Part shown: in pieces, positions 1 through 8,315 of the stretch
How positions within the stretch are numbered: position 1 is the stretch's first letter
Layout of the letters: every line of letters starts with the position of its first letter
NCBI RefSeq assembly: GCF_900167445.1
Contig: NZ_FUZT01000006.1
Coordinates: 124,001 to 188,000 of the forward strand
Direction: 5' to 3'
Length of the DNA stretch: 64,000 nucleotides
Source: Maledivibacter halophilus
GTDB taxonomy: Bacteria; Bacillota; Clostridia; Peptostreptococcales; Caminicellaceae
Notes under the pieces: model-generated
Seen by the model: only the letters and a program-made list of their open reading frames with translations
Databases searched by the model: none
Told to the model about the DNA's origin: nothing
Made by a program: the position numbers and the translations under genes

Positions 1-112
1 ATTAGAGATTGTTGTAACTTTTTTAGCGGTTCTTGAATTATTGAAGCTAAAGGTTATTGATATAAAGCAAGATAACTTGTTTGATGAAATATATATTTTC
101 AAGTCAGCTTAA
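1..112 (+). CDS. scpA: Segregation and condensation protein A, C-terminal end (partial)
   Basis: Only the last 36 codons are inside the window; the frame is open from base 2 to the TAA at 110-112. The tail has the amphipathic pattern VVTFLAVLELLKLK followed by a short Q-x-x-x-F-x-E-I end, as in the C-terminal winged helix of the kleisin ScpA. ScpA bridges the SMC heads and binds ScpB in the bacterial condensin that compacts and separates chromosomes. Placement directly before scpB supports the call. The identification rests on a short fragment plus synteny. Confidence 0.75.
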   Translation, partial: LEIVVTFLAVLELLKLKVIDIKQDNLFDEIYIFKSA

Positions 113-132
113 AGGGGGTAATAAATTAGCTT

Positions 133-681
133 ATGGATGATAAAGAAATAAAGTCGATTATAGAGTCCATATTGTTTGTATGGGGGGAACCTCTAAATAT
201 TAAAGAATTATCTAGAGTATTGGAACTTCCTAAAAGGAAGGTTAAAGAATATATAAAGGAACTTCAAAATGAACTGGAAGTGCAGCATAGAGGAATTAAA
301 ATAATTGAAGTAAACGATTGCTTTCAATTGGCAACAAGACTGGAAAATCATCCTTATATTGAGAAATTATGCATAACTTCACAAAACAGGGGATTATCTC
401 AGCCAACATTAGAGGTTTTAGCAATAATTGCATATAAGCAGCCCATTACAAAGCATGAGATAGAAAGTGTTAGAGGAGTAAAATGTGACAAGCCAATCAG
501 CACATTGATGGACAGAGAATTAATAGAAGTAAAGGGGAGGCTTGAAAAAACTGGAAGACCCATTGTATATGGTACAACAGATACATTCTTAAAGGCCTTT
601 GGATTTAAAAATCTGGATGATTTACCTGAAGTGGAAGTGTTTGGTGATTTTGATATAATAAAGCAAGAGACTGAGAAATAG
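133..681 (+). CDS. scpB: Segregation and condensation protein B
   Basis: This 182-residue protein is of usual ScpB length and has two winged-helix domains, roughly residues 1-75 and 80-160. The segment LSQPTLEVLAIIAYKQPITK (about 95-114) followed by IESVRGV is the family signature, and GRPIVYGTT and FLKAFG near the end are also typical. ScpB dimers bind ScpA and adjust the SMC complex on DNA. The ATG follows a purine-rich AAAGGGGG site at about 14 bases, a slightly long gap. It lies 20 bases after scpA and is probably co-transcribed with it. The coding end overlaps a hairpin shared with the convergent speB gene. Confidence 0.95.
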   Translation: MDDKEIKSIIESILFVWGEPLNIKELSRVLELPKRKVKEYIKELQNELEVQHRGIKIIEVNDCFQLATRLENHPYIEKLCITSQNRGLSQPTLEVLAIIAYKQPITKHEIESVRGVKCDKPISTLMDRELIEVKGRLEKTGRPIVYGTTDTFLKAFGFKNLDDLPEVEVFGDFDIIKQETEK

Positions 682-693
682 ACTCTTGCTTTA
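660..693. terminator. Bidirectional hairpin shared by the ends of scpB and speB
   Basis: The 10-base arms AAAGCAAGAG (660-669) and CTCTTGCTTT (683-692) lie inside the last codons of the convergent genes scpB and speB. The minus-strand side continues with T-rich sequence, so it should work best as the speB terminator. The plus-strand T run is short. Confidence 0.6.
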
Positions 694-1545
694 AAAATCC
701 TGCATTACGAGCATTAATTCTCTAATTACTTTGGATGCCACAGCCGTTGATACACCCGTTGGATCATAATCTGGAGCTAGTTCAACAACATCTGCACCAA
801 CTATATTAAGGGAATCTATAGTTTTAAGTATTTCTAACATGTTTTTGAAGGAAATTCCGCCAGGCTCAGGGGTTCCAGTTCCAGGGAAAATTGATGGATC
901 CAGTATATCAAGATCTATTGTAACATAAACCGGTTTGTCTTTGATTACTGATACTATTTCACTTAGCTTGTCATAACCAAATTTATTTATAAAAGTATGA
1001 CCACCTTTTTCAGCCCATAAAAACTCCTTTTTTAACCCTGATCGAATTCCAAACTGATATATTTTGTCATCTCCAATAAAATCCCAAATTCTTCTGATGA
1101 CAGTTGAATGGGATAGGCTTTCTCCCATATAATTTTCTCTCAAATCGGTATGTGCGTCAAAGTGTAGTATTATAAGGTCCTTGTACTTTCCATATACAGT
1201 CTTTACCACAGGTAATGTAACAAGGTGTTCGCCTCCTATCATTAGAGGCTTTTTATTTTTCGCAATAATTTTTTTTGCAAAGTTTTCAATGTTTTCTAAA
1301 GCAGAAAAAGTGTTACCAAAGGTTAAATCCAAATCTCCTGCATCATGAACCTTGTAATCCTCTAGGTCTCTATTAAGATAAGGGCTGTAAGTTTCTAATC
1401 CATATGATTCGATTCTTACTTTATACGGTCCAAATCTTGAGCCCGGTCTAAATGTACAGGTTCCGTCAAAGGGTGCTCCAAAAATGACTAAATTACTTTC
1501 CTCAAAATCAGTATCACAGCCTATAAAGCAGTATTTGTTAAACAT
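691..1545 (-). CDS. speB: Agmatinase (agmatine ureohydrolase)
   Basis: Member of the ureohydrolase family that hydrolyses agmatine to putrescine and urea with a binuclear manganese centre. The metal ligands are visible: His107 in GGEHLVT, Asp130, His132 and Asp134 in DAHTDL, and Asp211/Asp213 in DLDILDP, followed by GTGTPEPGG. The ATG at 1545 gives 284 residues and lies a suitable distance after a GGAAG-type ribosome site; longer starts at 1551 and 1587 are possible but less well placed. The start overlaps the end of speE by 8 bases, so the two genes are translationally coupled. Together they make putrescine and then spermidine. No arginine or AdoMet decarboxylase gene is nearby. Arginase or another ureohydrolase specificity is less likely given the partner. 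Confidence 0.92.
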   Translation of the reverse strand: MFNKYCFIGCDTDFEESNLVIFGAPFDGTCTFRPGSRFGPYKVRIESYGLETYSPYLNRDLEDYKVHDAGDLDLTFGNTFSALENIENFAKKIIAKNKKPLMIGGEHLVTLPVVKTVYGKYKDLIILHFDAHTDLRENYMGESLSHSTVIRRIWDFIGDDKIYQFGIRSGLKKEFLWAEKGGHTFINKFGYDKLSEIVSVIKDKPVYVTIDLDILDPSIFPGTGTPEPGGISFKNMLEILKTIDSLNIVGADVVELAPDYDPTGVSTAVASKVIRELMLVMQDF

Positions 1546-2392
1546 TTCCATCTTCCAGCTTCTCCTTAACAAAATTTGGAAGTGCAAAGGATCCTTTATG
1601 TAAATTGGTATTATAATACCTGGTTTTTATATTTAAGGAATTCCATTTATCCTCATTAAAATCATCTATGGGATTGTATTTTTTAGAGGCAAAATTGAAA
1701 AGCCAGTATCCACCAGGATAAGTTGGTATGTTGGCTCCATAGACTTCAACTATTGGAAACATTTTTTTTAGTTTTCTATTTGAATTTATACCTACCTTAA
1801 AGAATTCATCATATATTGGAGTTTCATTTTGATTGATAAGTATACCTTTATCAGTTAAAGCATTATAGCAGTTAGTATAAAAATCTATAGTAAAGAGACC
1901 TTCCCCAGGGCCTATTGGATCAGTGGAATCGATTAATATTAAATCATAGAAATTGTTTTTATCTTTTACAAACTTTATTCCATCTTCATATAAAACATTA
2001 ACCCTTTCATTGTCCAATTCACATGATATAGTAGGTAAATATTCTCTGGATACATCTACAACCATTTTATCAATTTCAACCATATCAACCTGTTTAACAA
2101 AGGGATATCTTACAAGTTCCCTTACAGTTCCTCCATCGCCTCCACCTATTACCAAAACGTTTTTTATTTCAGAATTAACAGCCATAGCTGTGTGAACAAT
2201 CATATCATGATACACAAATTCATCTCTTTCTGTTACCATAACTAATCCATCTAAGGTTAACAATTTACCATATTCATATGTGTCGAAAATATCTACTTTT
2301 TGAAATTTACTTTGGGAAGAAAAAATATGTTCTTTAACCTTCAGTGAAAATTTAACATTATTTGTATGCTTTTCAGAATACCATAGCTCCAT
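1538..2392 (-). CDS. speE: Spermidine synthase (putrescine aminopropyltransferase)
   Basis: Transfers an aminopropyl group from decarboxylated AdoMet to putrescine in the cytoplasm. The 284 residues match the family length. The nucleotide-binding loop is VLVIGGGDGGTVREL (GGGDGG at 83-88) and the catalytic region is DLILIDSTDPIGPGEGLF near residue 155. The N-terminal WYSE start and the segment GKLLTLDGLVMVTERDEF are typical. The start follows a good AGGAGG site about 7 bases upstream. It is the first gene of the speE-speB unit on the minus strand, downstream of an XRE-cupin regulator of the type that often senses polyamines. Confidence 0.95.
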   Translation of the reverse strand: MELWYSEKHTNNVKFSLKVKEHIFSSQSKFQKVDIFDTYEYGKLLTLDGLVMVTERDEFVYHDMIVHTAMAVNSEIKNVLVIGGGDGGTVRELVRYPFVKQVDMVEIDKMVVDVSREYLPTISCELDNERVNVLYEDGIKFVKDKNNFYDLILIDSTDPIGPGEGLFTIDFYTNCYNALTDKGILINQNETPIYDEFFKVGINSNRKLKKMFPIVEVYGANIPTYPGGYWLFNFASKKYNPIDDFNEDKWNSLNIKTRYYNTNLHKGSFALPNFVKEKLEDGNV

Positions 2393-2427
2393 TTTTTTAC
2401 CTCCTACTATGTTTATAGTTTTTTGAA

Positions 2428-2530
2428 ATATATAAGGTTTACATAGTAAAACTTAATTTATATATTCAGAGTGTCTGGGAGTTTTAAAGATGTATAAATT
2501 AAAGTCTGTACTTAAATCCCTATAATAGAT
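2428..2530. repeat. Degenerate family A palindromic element between speE and the XRE gene
   Basis: The arms contain AAAACTTAATTTATA and TGTATAAATTAAAG around a GGGAGTTTTA centre, the same core seen more cleanly at 11825-11932 and 42330-42459. It sits in the spacer before speE, so it could be transcribed as a hairpin. Confidence 0.5.
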
Positions 2531-2586
2531 TTACAAAGATAGATATCATAATTAGTTTTTCCAACTTCACTTTTGAGTATGTAATA

Positions 2587-3126
2587 TTAAAATGACGGTG
2601 GTGTAGAAACCCAAAGAATAATAGCAGGTTTATTATATGGATTGTCTATATAATGTGATTTATTGGATTTAAAATAGAAGCTTTCACCACTTTTAATTTT
2701 ATAAATCTGATTACCAAGTATTAAATTTATTTTACCCTTCAAGATATAACCAAATTCTTCTCCTTCATGGGGCTGGTCTTCTTTAGTACTACTTTTTCCT
2801 GAAATTGTAACTAATATTGGCTCCATTTCATTTTTCTGAGCATTTGGAATTAGCCATGAAATTAGATAACCGTAATCCTCATAATGATTTTCATATATAT
2901 CCTCCTTAGAGAAGACTATTTTTTCATCAATTTTTTCATTGAAGAAATTGCTTATATCTGTTCCCAATGCTTCTAAAATATCTATTAATGTATTTATAGA
3001 AGGGGAAGTCAGATTTCTTTCAATTTGTGAAATGAATCCCTTTGTCAGATCACACCTATTTGCAAGTTCATCCTGAGTTAAGTTATTAACACGTCTTAGT
3101 CTTCTAATTTTTTCTCCGATATTCAA
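2587..3126 (-). CDS. XRE-family regulator with C-terminal cupin domain (PuuR/SutR type)
   Basis: Two-domain transcription factor of 179 residues. A lambda-repressor-like HTH occupies about residues 3-58 (LTQDELANRCDLTKG and FISQIERN), followed after a linker by a small cupin (EGEEFGYILKGKINL to SHYIDNP). Proteins of this architecture commonly bind an amine or amino-acid ligand in the cupin. Being directly upstream of speE-speB suggests control of polyamine synthesis, which is inference. I use the TTG at 3126 because GGGGTGAT lies 4 bases before it, whereas the in-frame ATG at 3159 has no ribosome site. The 195-base spacer to speE carries a palindromic repeat, so the two may be separate transcripts. 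Confidence 0.88.
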   Translation of the reverse strand: MNIGEKIRRLRRVNNLTQDELANRCDLTKGFISQIERNLTSPSINTLIDILEALGTDISNFFNEKIDEKIVFSKEDIYENHYEDYGYLISWLIPNAQKNEMEPILVTISGKSSTKEDQPHEGEEFGYILKGKINLILGNQIYKIKSGESFYFKSNKSHYIDNPYNKPAIILWVSTPPSF

Positions 3127-3335
3127 AATATCACCCCATATATAATAAAAGTAATACAAATATTAAACTTTTTGTTTACATTTATTAAATATCATATAAA
3201 AAACCGTAAATGTCAAGTGAATTATTCAATTTTTATGAAAAATTATTTATAGGGTTTATCAAAGTATAATATTGGAAAAGATATTTATAAGGACAAAGGG
3301 TCTTCAACCCATTGTAGTTGAAAGCTGATTAATAA

Positions 3336-3360
3336 TATCTAACATTGTTTAACATATAAA
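3336..3360 (+). promoter_or_regulatory. Leader block shared by the ytfI-like and ytfJ genes (copy 1)
   Basis: AACATTGTTT (3341-3350) runs straight into AACATATAAA (3351-3360). The same two words, separated by one extra C, occur at 4127-4147 before ytfJ. Both end 21-25 bases before the start codon. A shared promoter or regulator site is possible, but repeat-derived origin is equally possible. Confidence 0.35.
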
Positions 3361-3385
3361 ATAGAAGAATTTTGAGGTGACTAAA

Positions 3386-4009
3386 TTGCTCAGTTTAGTT
3401 ATATTATTTGCAATATTTTTAATTATTATTTCATCGGTAAATATAGATTTAAAGGCTTTTAAAAATAATAAAGATAATAAATTAATTATAAAAATAAAAT
3501 TATTGTACGGCCTAGTAAAATTAAAGAAAGAGCTAGGTTCCTTTAAGATTACTAAAAAAAGTAAAAAAATAGATGGCGTTAATGATGAAGATATAGAAGT
3601 TAAAATGAAAAGTGATTCCTGGACAAAGCATGATGGATATACTGACTTTGTTAATATAAGAAAAAGAGTTGAAGAAGGTATTAGAATATCAAAAAAATAT
3701 AAATCTGTCATTACTTACTCAATAGAAAAAATTAATTTCAATACAATATTTTGGAAAACTGAATTTGGATTTGAAGATGCTGCTGTTACAGGAATAGCAA
3801 CGGGAATAGCAAATATTTTCATGAGTAATCTATTTGTCATACTTAATAATGTCAAAAATAAGCCTAAAAATATTCATTTTAAAATTATTCCTGATTTTAA
3901 AAAGCAAGTTTTAGATACCTATATACATTGTATATTTACATTTAAAATAGGCTATATTATTATAGCAGGATTAAAATACTTACGGATAAGGTATAGAAAA
4001 AGGAATTAG
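3386..4009 (+). CDS. DUF2953 family protein (YtfI-like), membrane-anchored
   Basis: About 207 residues with an N-terminal hydrophobic anchor (LSLVILFAIFLIIISS), a lysine-rich stretch, and the family's conserved region FGFEDAAVTGIATGIANIF in the C-terminal half. DUF2953 proteins are found in endospore formers beside ytfJ, as here, and have no established biochemical role. The TTG at 3386 is preferred because GAGGTGA ends 5 bases before it; the in-frame GTG at 3377 lies within that ribosome site. The next gene, ytfJ, starts 160 bases downstream after a palindromic spacer with matching leader words. Confidence 0.8.
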   Translation: MLSLVILFAIFLIIISSVNIDLKAFKNNKDNKLIIKIKLLYGLVKLKKELGSFKITKKSKKIDGVNDEDIEVKMKSDSWTKHDGYTDFVNIRKRVEEGIRISKKYKSVITYSIEKINFNTIFWKTEFGFEDAAVTGIATGIANIFMSNLFVILNNVKNKPKNIHFKIIPDFKKQVLDTYIHCIFTFKIGYIIIAGLKYLRIRYRKRN

Positions 4010-4025
4010 TGAAAAAATATGAACA

Positions 4026-4147
4026 TATATATAGGGTTTATATAGTAAAGCAAGCTGATAAATAAGCTTATACATCATAAAATGTACCCCAAATATAGAT
4101 GTTCTATGATGTGTAAAATAATGTTTAACATTGTTTCAACATATAAA
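4026..4147. repeat. Family A-like palindrome upstream of ytfJ, with shared leader words
   Basis: Imperfect inverted repeat with inner arms TTATACATCATA (4068-4079) and TATGATGTGTAA (4105-4116) around an AAAATGTACCCC centre. It opens with TATATAGGG like the other family A copies and ends with AACATTGTTT and AACATATAAA (4127-4147). It fills most of the ytfI-ytfJ gap. Confidence 0.5.
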
Positions 4148-4168
4148 TTTTTTAAGGTGGTGTAAATT

Positions 4169-4621
4169 ATGAGTAGTCATCCAATTGAAGGCTTAATGAA
4201 GACAACAATGGAGAGTTTAAAGCAGATGATTGATGTAAACACAATAGTTGGCGATGCTGTTGAAACACCTGACGGTACAACTATTATACCTATATCTAGG
4301 GTCTCCTTTGGTTTCGCTTCAGGAGGCGGTGAATATAAAGGTGGCAGTGATATCGATGACGATACTGATAATGACCAGCAGTCCATGCCTTTTGCAGGTG
4401 GAACAGGAGCTGGAGTATCAGTACAACCTGTGGCATTCATGATTGTTGGTAAGGAAAATATGAAATTACTATCTGTTGATCAAAGTGCAAATATGTTTGA
4501 GAATTTAGTTGGCTTGTCTAGCAAATTAATTGACAAGATCCAAGGAGAAAAGTCACAGGATAAAAAAAATAATAAGAAAAGTAAGAAAAAGAGTGATGAC
4601 GAAGACAATGAAGAAGAATAA
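4169..4621 (+). CDS. ytfJ: GerW/YtfJ family sporulation protein
   Basis: 150 residues that closely follow the YtfJ pattern: HPIEGLMKTTMESLKQMIDV at the N-terminus, VGDAVETPDGTTIIPISRVS, and FGFASGGGEY, then an acidic variable stretch and GGTGAGVSVQPVAFMIV. The C-terminal 25 residues are a highly charged Lys/Asp/Glu tail. In Bacillus the homologue is made in the forespore and is needed for normal germination. The ATG follows AAGGTGGTG. It follows the DUF2953 gene as in Bacillus, which strengthens both calls and suggests the organism makes spores. Confidence 0.93.
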   Translation: MSSHPIEGLMKTTMESLKQMIDVNTIVGDAVETPDGTTIIPISRVSFGFASGGGEYKGGSDIDDDTDNDQQSMPFAGGTGAGVSVQPVAFMIVGKENMKLLSVDQSANMFENLVGLSSKLIDKIQGEKSQDKKNNKKSKKKSDDEDNEEE

Positions 4622-4641
4622 GGGCGGTTTACCGCTCTTTA
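4621..4641 (+). terminator. Short GC-rich hairpin after ytfJ
   Basis: AGGGCGGT (4621-4628) pairs with ACCGCTCT (4631-4638) with one wobble pair; the following T run is interrupted, so termination may be partial and allow read-through into the carboxypeptidase gene. Confidence 0.4.
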
Positions 4642-4667
4642 ATGTTTCAAAACTGGAGTGAATATAT

Positions 4668-5765
4668 GTGCTGAAAAAGAGAATAAAATATATGTTCTTT
4701 ATTATGATAATTATCTTATCTATAACTTATACAGACTCATATGCTAATTCTGCTCATAGTGCTATTGTTATGGATGTAAAAACAGGTAGAATATTATATT
4801 CAAAGAATATTTCAGCTAAAAAACCCATGGCTAGTACAACAAAAATAATGACTGCATTATTGGCATTGGAATATGGAGATTTAGAAGCTTTTGTAAAAGT
4901 AGATAAAAATGCAGTTGGTGTAGAAGGCTCATCAATTTATTTAAAGTATGATGAAGAAGTAAAACTTAAGGATTTGGTCTATGGACTTATGCTTAGGTCA
5001 GGAAATGATTCGGCAGCTGCCATAGCCTATCATATTTCAGGGTCAATAGAAGAATTTTCCAATCTTATGAATAAAAGAGCTAAAGAAATAGGAGCAAATA
5101 ACACAAACTTTAAAAATCCACATGGATTACATCATAAAGATCATTATACGACAGCCTATGATTTAGCACTAATTACAAGGCAGGCTTTGTTAAATGAAGA
5201 TTTTAATAAAATAGTTAGAACAAAGAGATGGATTTCTGAAAGGGAAGGATATAATACATTTTACAATAAAAATAAAACTTTGAATCAATTTAAAGGTGGG
5301 GACGGGGTGAAAACCGGATATACTAGAGCAGCAGGCAGATGTTTGGTTACTTCTGCAACTAGAAACGGTATGCAGATAATATCCGTGGTTTTAAATGATC
5401 CAAATTGGTTTAATGATTGTTATTTTTTAATGGAAGAAGCATTTAGAGAATATAGTCCCGAGAAAGTGATAACCAGAAATAATGATATAAAAAGCTTTCG
5501 GATTAACAACGGTAAAGTTGAGAGATCCTATATGATTGCTAAAGAAGATATAGTTATACCAGTTAAAGAAGAAGAAAAGGATAAGATATATATTGTTTTT
5601 GAATGCAATGAAACCTATGAGGCACCTGTGAGAAAGGGACAAAAGCTGGGAAAAGCAAAAATTTATATTGGAGATAGGCTTATTGGCACTACTGAGTTAT
5701 TTGCAAAGGAGAATATTGAAAAAAGGAAACTTATAGATATAATTAAAAATTTCTTTAGTAAATAA
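4668..5765 (+). CDS. Serine-type D-alanyl-D-alanine carboxypeptidase (DacF/DacB-like, PBP5 family)
   Basis: Exported low-molecular-weight penicillin-binding protein that trims the terminal D-Ala from peptidoglycan pentapeptides. A signal peptide covers residues 1-27. The three active-site motifs are present: Ser56-x-x-Lys59 (STTK), Ser111-x-Asn113 (SGN) and KTG in GVKTGYT near residue 218. The C-terminal third is a PBP5-type beta domain. The 365-residue length fits DacF/DacB. The GTG start has GGAG 9 bases upstream. Position after ytfJ suggests a spore-peptidoglycan role, which is inference. A strong terminator follows. Confidence 0.93.
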   Translation: MLKKRIKYMFFIMIIILSITYTDSYANSAHSAIVMDVKTGRILYSKNISAKKPMASTTKIMTALLALEYGDLEAFVKVDKNAVGVEGSSIYLKYDEEVKLKDLVYGLMLRSGNDSAAAIAYHISGSIEEFSNLMNKRAKEIGANNTNFKNPHGLHHKDHYTTAYDLALITRQALLNEDFNKIVRTKRWISEREGYNTFYNKNKTLNQFKGGDGVKTGYTRAAGRCLVTSATRNGMQIISVVLNDPNWFNDCYFLMEEAFREYSPEKVITRNNDIKSFRINNGKVERSYMIAKEDIVIPVKEEEKDKIYIVFECNETYEAPVRKGQKLGKAKIYIGDRLIGTTELFAKENIEKRKLIDIIKNFFSK

Positions 5766-5798
5766 AAATCTGATTGATTTAATCAATCAGATTTTTTT
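5764..5798 (+). terminator. Strong terminator after the D,D-carboxypeptidase gene
   Basis: AAAAATCTGATTGATT (5764-5779) and its exact complement (5781-5796) form a long perfect hairpin ending in a run of T. It begins within the stop codon region. Confidence 0.9.
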
Positions 5799-5868
5799 AT
5801 GTAACATAATCTAAGCATTGTCAATATTCTAATATTATAAGGTTTATTTTGAAAAGTGAGGGATTAGG

Positions 5869-6834
5869 GTGAGTAAAAAAATCATATATGAATGCATTGA
5901 CGCAGGTAGCGATTATTGCCCCTGTTATTTAGCAGAAACTAATGACTGTATCACGTGTTCCCATCTCCAGGGAATGGAGTTTTGCGATTGCAATTGGAGG
6001 GGAGTATGTATTTTAACGGAGTATACCTGGAATGGGAAAAAGGCAAAGCTTCCTAGAAAGAATTTCGAAGCTAGAATTTTAGATAAAAAAATAATTGGTG
6101 ATAATTTAATAATATTCAAGCTTATTACTACAAAAACCTTCGCAAGGTATCTAAAGCAACCTGGATCATATGTGTTTATAAGAGATCCTCATAAGCCTGA
6201 GTATTTTGATACGCCAATGTCTATAATGTATGCTAATGATAGAAGTGGCCAAATAGATATAGCGGTACAAATAATAGGAACAAAAACAAAAACTTTGCTG
6301 GAAACTAATGAAAAATTAATAGTAAGAGGGCCCTATTGGAATGGAATTTTAGGACTTAAAGAACTTAAAACCTTTAAAGATTCAAATGCATTAATTATTG
6401 CAAGGGGAGTGGCTTTGGCACCATCGGTTAATATTCTAAATTATTTGATACGAAATAATAACAGAATAACTTTAATAATGGATAAAGGTAAGTTCGAAGA
6501 CTTATTTATTACTGATTACATCGATGAAAATAGAATATTGACTATAGAGACAAATATTCTGGAAGAAAAGGGAAAATTATTAATACAAGAATTAATTAGA
6601 AATAATAGCTATGATTTATGCTTTAGCGGGGGCTCTGATATTCAGCATAAGGAAATTAAAGGGTTTCTTAATGAGTTATCACCAGATACAAATTTTGTAG
6701 TCACGAATAATAAAGAGATATGCTGTGGAGAAGGTATATGCGGGGCTTGTTGCATCAAAATAGGAGATGAAATATTAAAGGCTTGTAAGTCTCAGATAGA
6801 TACTGCTTGGATCTTTAGAGAGGGGGAAAAATAA
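5869..6834 (+). CDS. PyrK-like FAD/NAD(P)-binding oxidoreductase with Cys-rich N-terminus and 2Fe-2S tail
   Basis: 321 residues. The middle matches the ferredoxin-reductase fold of dihydroorotate dehydrogenase electron-transfer subunits: an FAD domain with DTPMSIMYA (about 119-127), then an NAD domain. The C-terminus has the PyrK-type 2Fe-2S motif CCGEGICGACCIKI with a later Cys in ACKSQID. The N-terminus is unusual, with cysteines at 9, 17, 19, 27, 30, 39, 41 and 47 before the FAD domain, enough for one or two extra clusters. The GTG start has GAGGGA upstream. Its stop overlaps the next ATG (TAATG), so the two proteins probably form a complex passing electrons between NAD(P)H and a flavoprotein. 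No pyrimidine gene is nearby; the substrate is unknown. Confidence 0.82.
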   Translation: MSKKIIYECIDAGSDYCPCYLAETNDCITCSHLQGMEFCDCNWRGVCILTEYTWNGKKAKLPRKNFEARILDKKIIGDNLIIFKLITTKTFARYLKQPGSYVFIRDPHKPEYFDTPMSIMYANDRSGQIDIAVQIIGTKTKTLLETNEKLIVRGPYWNGILGLKELKTFKDSNALIIARGVALAPSVNILNYLIRNNNRITLIMDKGKFEDLFITDYIDENRILTIETNILEEKGKLLIQELIRNNSYDLCFSGGSDIQHKEIKGFLNELSPDTNFVVTNNKEICCGEGICGACCIKIGDEILKACKSQIDTAWIFREGEK

Positions 6835-8114
6835 TGGCTAAGGTCGTAATAATAGGTGGAGGATGGTCTGGATGTGCGGCAGCTATTACAGCAAAAAAGG
6901 CTGGTGCTGATGTTGTGATAATTGAAAGAACAGATTTGTTACTTGGTCTTGGAAACGTGGGCGGAATAATGAGAAATAATGGAAGGTATACAGCATCAGA
7001 AGAAGCCATACTATTAGGCGCTGGAGAGCTTTTTGAAATTTGTGACAAGGTTTCTAGACATGTTGGAATAGATTTTCCTGGTCATAAGCATGCTAATCTT
7101 TATGATGTTACAAAGATAGAACCTATGGTTAGGGAAAAGATTCTGGAAATGGGAATAAAAATAATGTTCAAAACAAGGGCCGTAGATGTTGATATTGATA
7201 ATAAAATAATTAGTGGGATTGTCCTTCATAATGAAGAAATTATTAAAGGTGATGTTTTCATCGAGACAACAGGTTCTACAGGACCTATGGGGAATTGTTT
7301 AAAATATGGAAATGGGTGTGCAATGTGTATCCTACGATGTCCTACCTTTGGCCCAAGGGTAAGCATAAGTATGAAATCAGGTGTTGAAGATATATTAGGG
7401 CAAAGAAAAGATGGTACTTACGGAGCCTTTAGTGGGTCATGCAAATTAAATAAGGATTCTTTGAGTGAGGAAATTGTTAATAAGCTTAATAAGAAAGGTG
7501 TAGTAGTTTTACCAGTACCTATTGAGGATATAAATGTAGGAAAGTTAGATAAAAAGGTTTGTCAGCAGTATGCTTTAAAGGAGTATGCACAAAATATTGT
7601 GTTGCTTGATACAGGTCATGCCAAGCTGATGGCACCATATTACCCCTTAGAAAAGCTTAGGAAAATAAAGGGCCTAGAAAATGCTAAATATGAAGACCCA
7701 TATTCAGGGGGGATAGGTAATTCTATAAGGTATTTGTCTATTGCTCCTAGAGAAAATACAATGAAAGTAAAGGATATAGATAATTTATTGTGTGCAGGAG
7801 AAAAATCAGGATTTTTTGTAGGACATACGGAGGCAATTGTTACGGGAAGTCTGGCAGGACATAATGCTGTAAGAATGAATAAAGGGATGAAGCTATTGGA
7901 ACTGCCGATTAGTATTGGCATAGGTGATATAATTGCATTTGCCAATGAAAAAATAAATACACCGGAAGGCTTAAAGACAAGATATACATTTGCCGGTTCC
8001 ACTTATTTTGATAGAATGAAGGAGCTAGGTTTATATACTTTAGACAAAGATAGTTTAAAGAAGAAAATAAAAAGGCTGGATCTTTTAAATATATTTGAAG
8101 AAAAATTACTATAA
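6834..8114 (+). CDS. FAD-dependent oxidoreductase related to the GidA/TrmFO family, with an internal CxxCxxxC motif
   Basis: 426 residues. The N-terminal Rossmann loop VVIIGGGWSGCAAAITA binds FAD. The C-terminal stretch CAGEKSGFFVGHTEAIVTG resembles the FAD-contacting end of TrmFO and GidA. It is not a normal TrmFO: around residues 161-169 it has CAMCILRC, a possible Fe-S ligand set absent from the tRNA-modifying enzymes. One-base overlap with the Fe-S/FAD subunit gene upstream implies coupled translation and an electron-transfer partnership. The substrate cannot be told from sequence. Transcription probably ends at the hairpin at 8316, which is separated from the gene by an inserted palindromic element. 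Confidence 0.8.
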   Translation: MAKVVIIGGGWSGCAAAITAKKAGADVVIIERTDLLLGLGNVGGIMRNNGRYTASEEAILLGAGELFEICDKVSRHVGIDFPGHKHANLYDVTKIEPMVREKILEMGIKIMFKTRAVDVDIDNKIISGIVLHNEEIIKGDVFIETTGSTGPMGNCLKYGNGCAMCILRCPTFGPRVSISMKSGVEDILGQRKDGTYGAFSGSCKLNKDSLSEEIVNKLNKKGVVVLPVPIEDINVGKLDKKVCQQYALKEYAQNIVLLDTGHAKLMAPYYPLEKLRKIKGLENAKYEDPYSGGIGNSIRYLSIAPRENTMKVKDIDNLLCAGEKSGFFVGHTEAIVTGSLAGHNAVRMNKGMKLLELPISIGIGDIIAFANEKINTPEGLKTRYTFAGSTYFDRMKELGLYTLDKDSLKKKIKRLDLLNIFEEKLL

Positions 8115-8125
8115 AAAAAGGCTAT

Positions 8126-8258
8126 AGTGTATTGAGGAAATTGCATAACTCTAATTTGGCAAAATTGCATAATATATATGGCATAGCTTTGGAGATTTCA
8201 AAATTATATGTAGTAGATAGTTTTTGAAGAAGGTAATTATGCAACTTGCTCTATTAAA
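8126..8258. repeat. Degenerate family B palindromic element (TTGAGGAAATTGCATAA ends)
   Basis: The left end has TTGAGGAAATTGCATAA and the right end GAAGGTAATTATGCAAC, an imperfect inverted repeat with weaker pairing through the middle. The word AAGAAGGTAATTATGCAA is also found at 60059-60076. It lies between the FAD oxidoreductase gene and its probable terminator, so it looks inserted. Confidence 0.6.
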
Positions 8259-8315
8259 TGAAATAAACAAATATTGTATAATACTATTAAAAATGCAGGT
8301 GATGAGTTAAAAAAT

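Noticed and set aside
3349-3711. Minus-strand frame opposite the DUF2953 gene
   Set aside because: The plus-strand frame has a ribosome site, a membrane anchor and a family motif; the minus frame is its complement.
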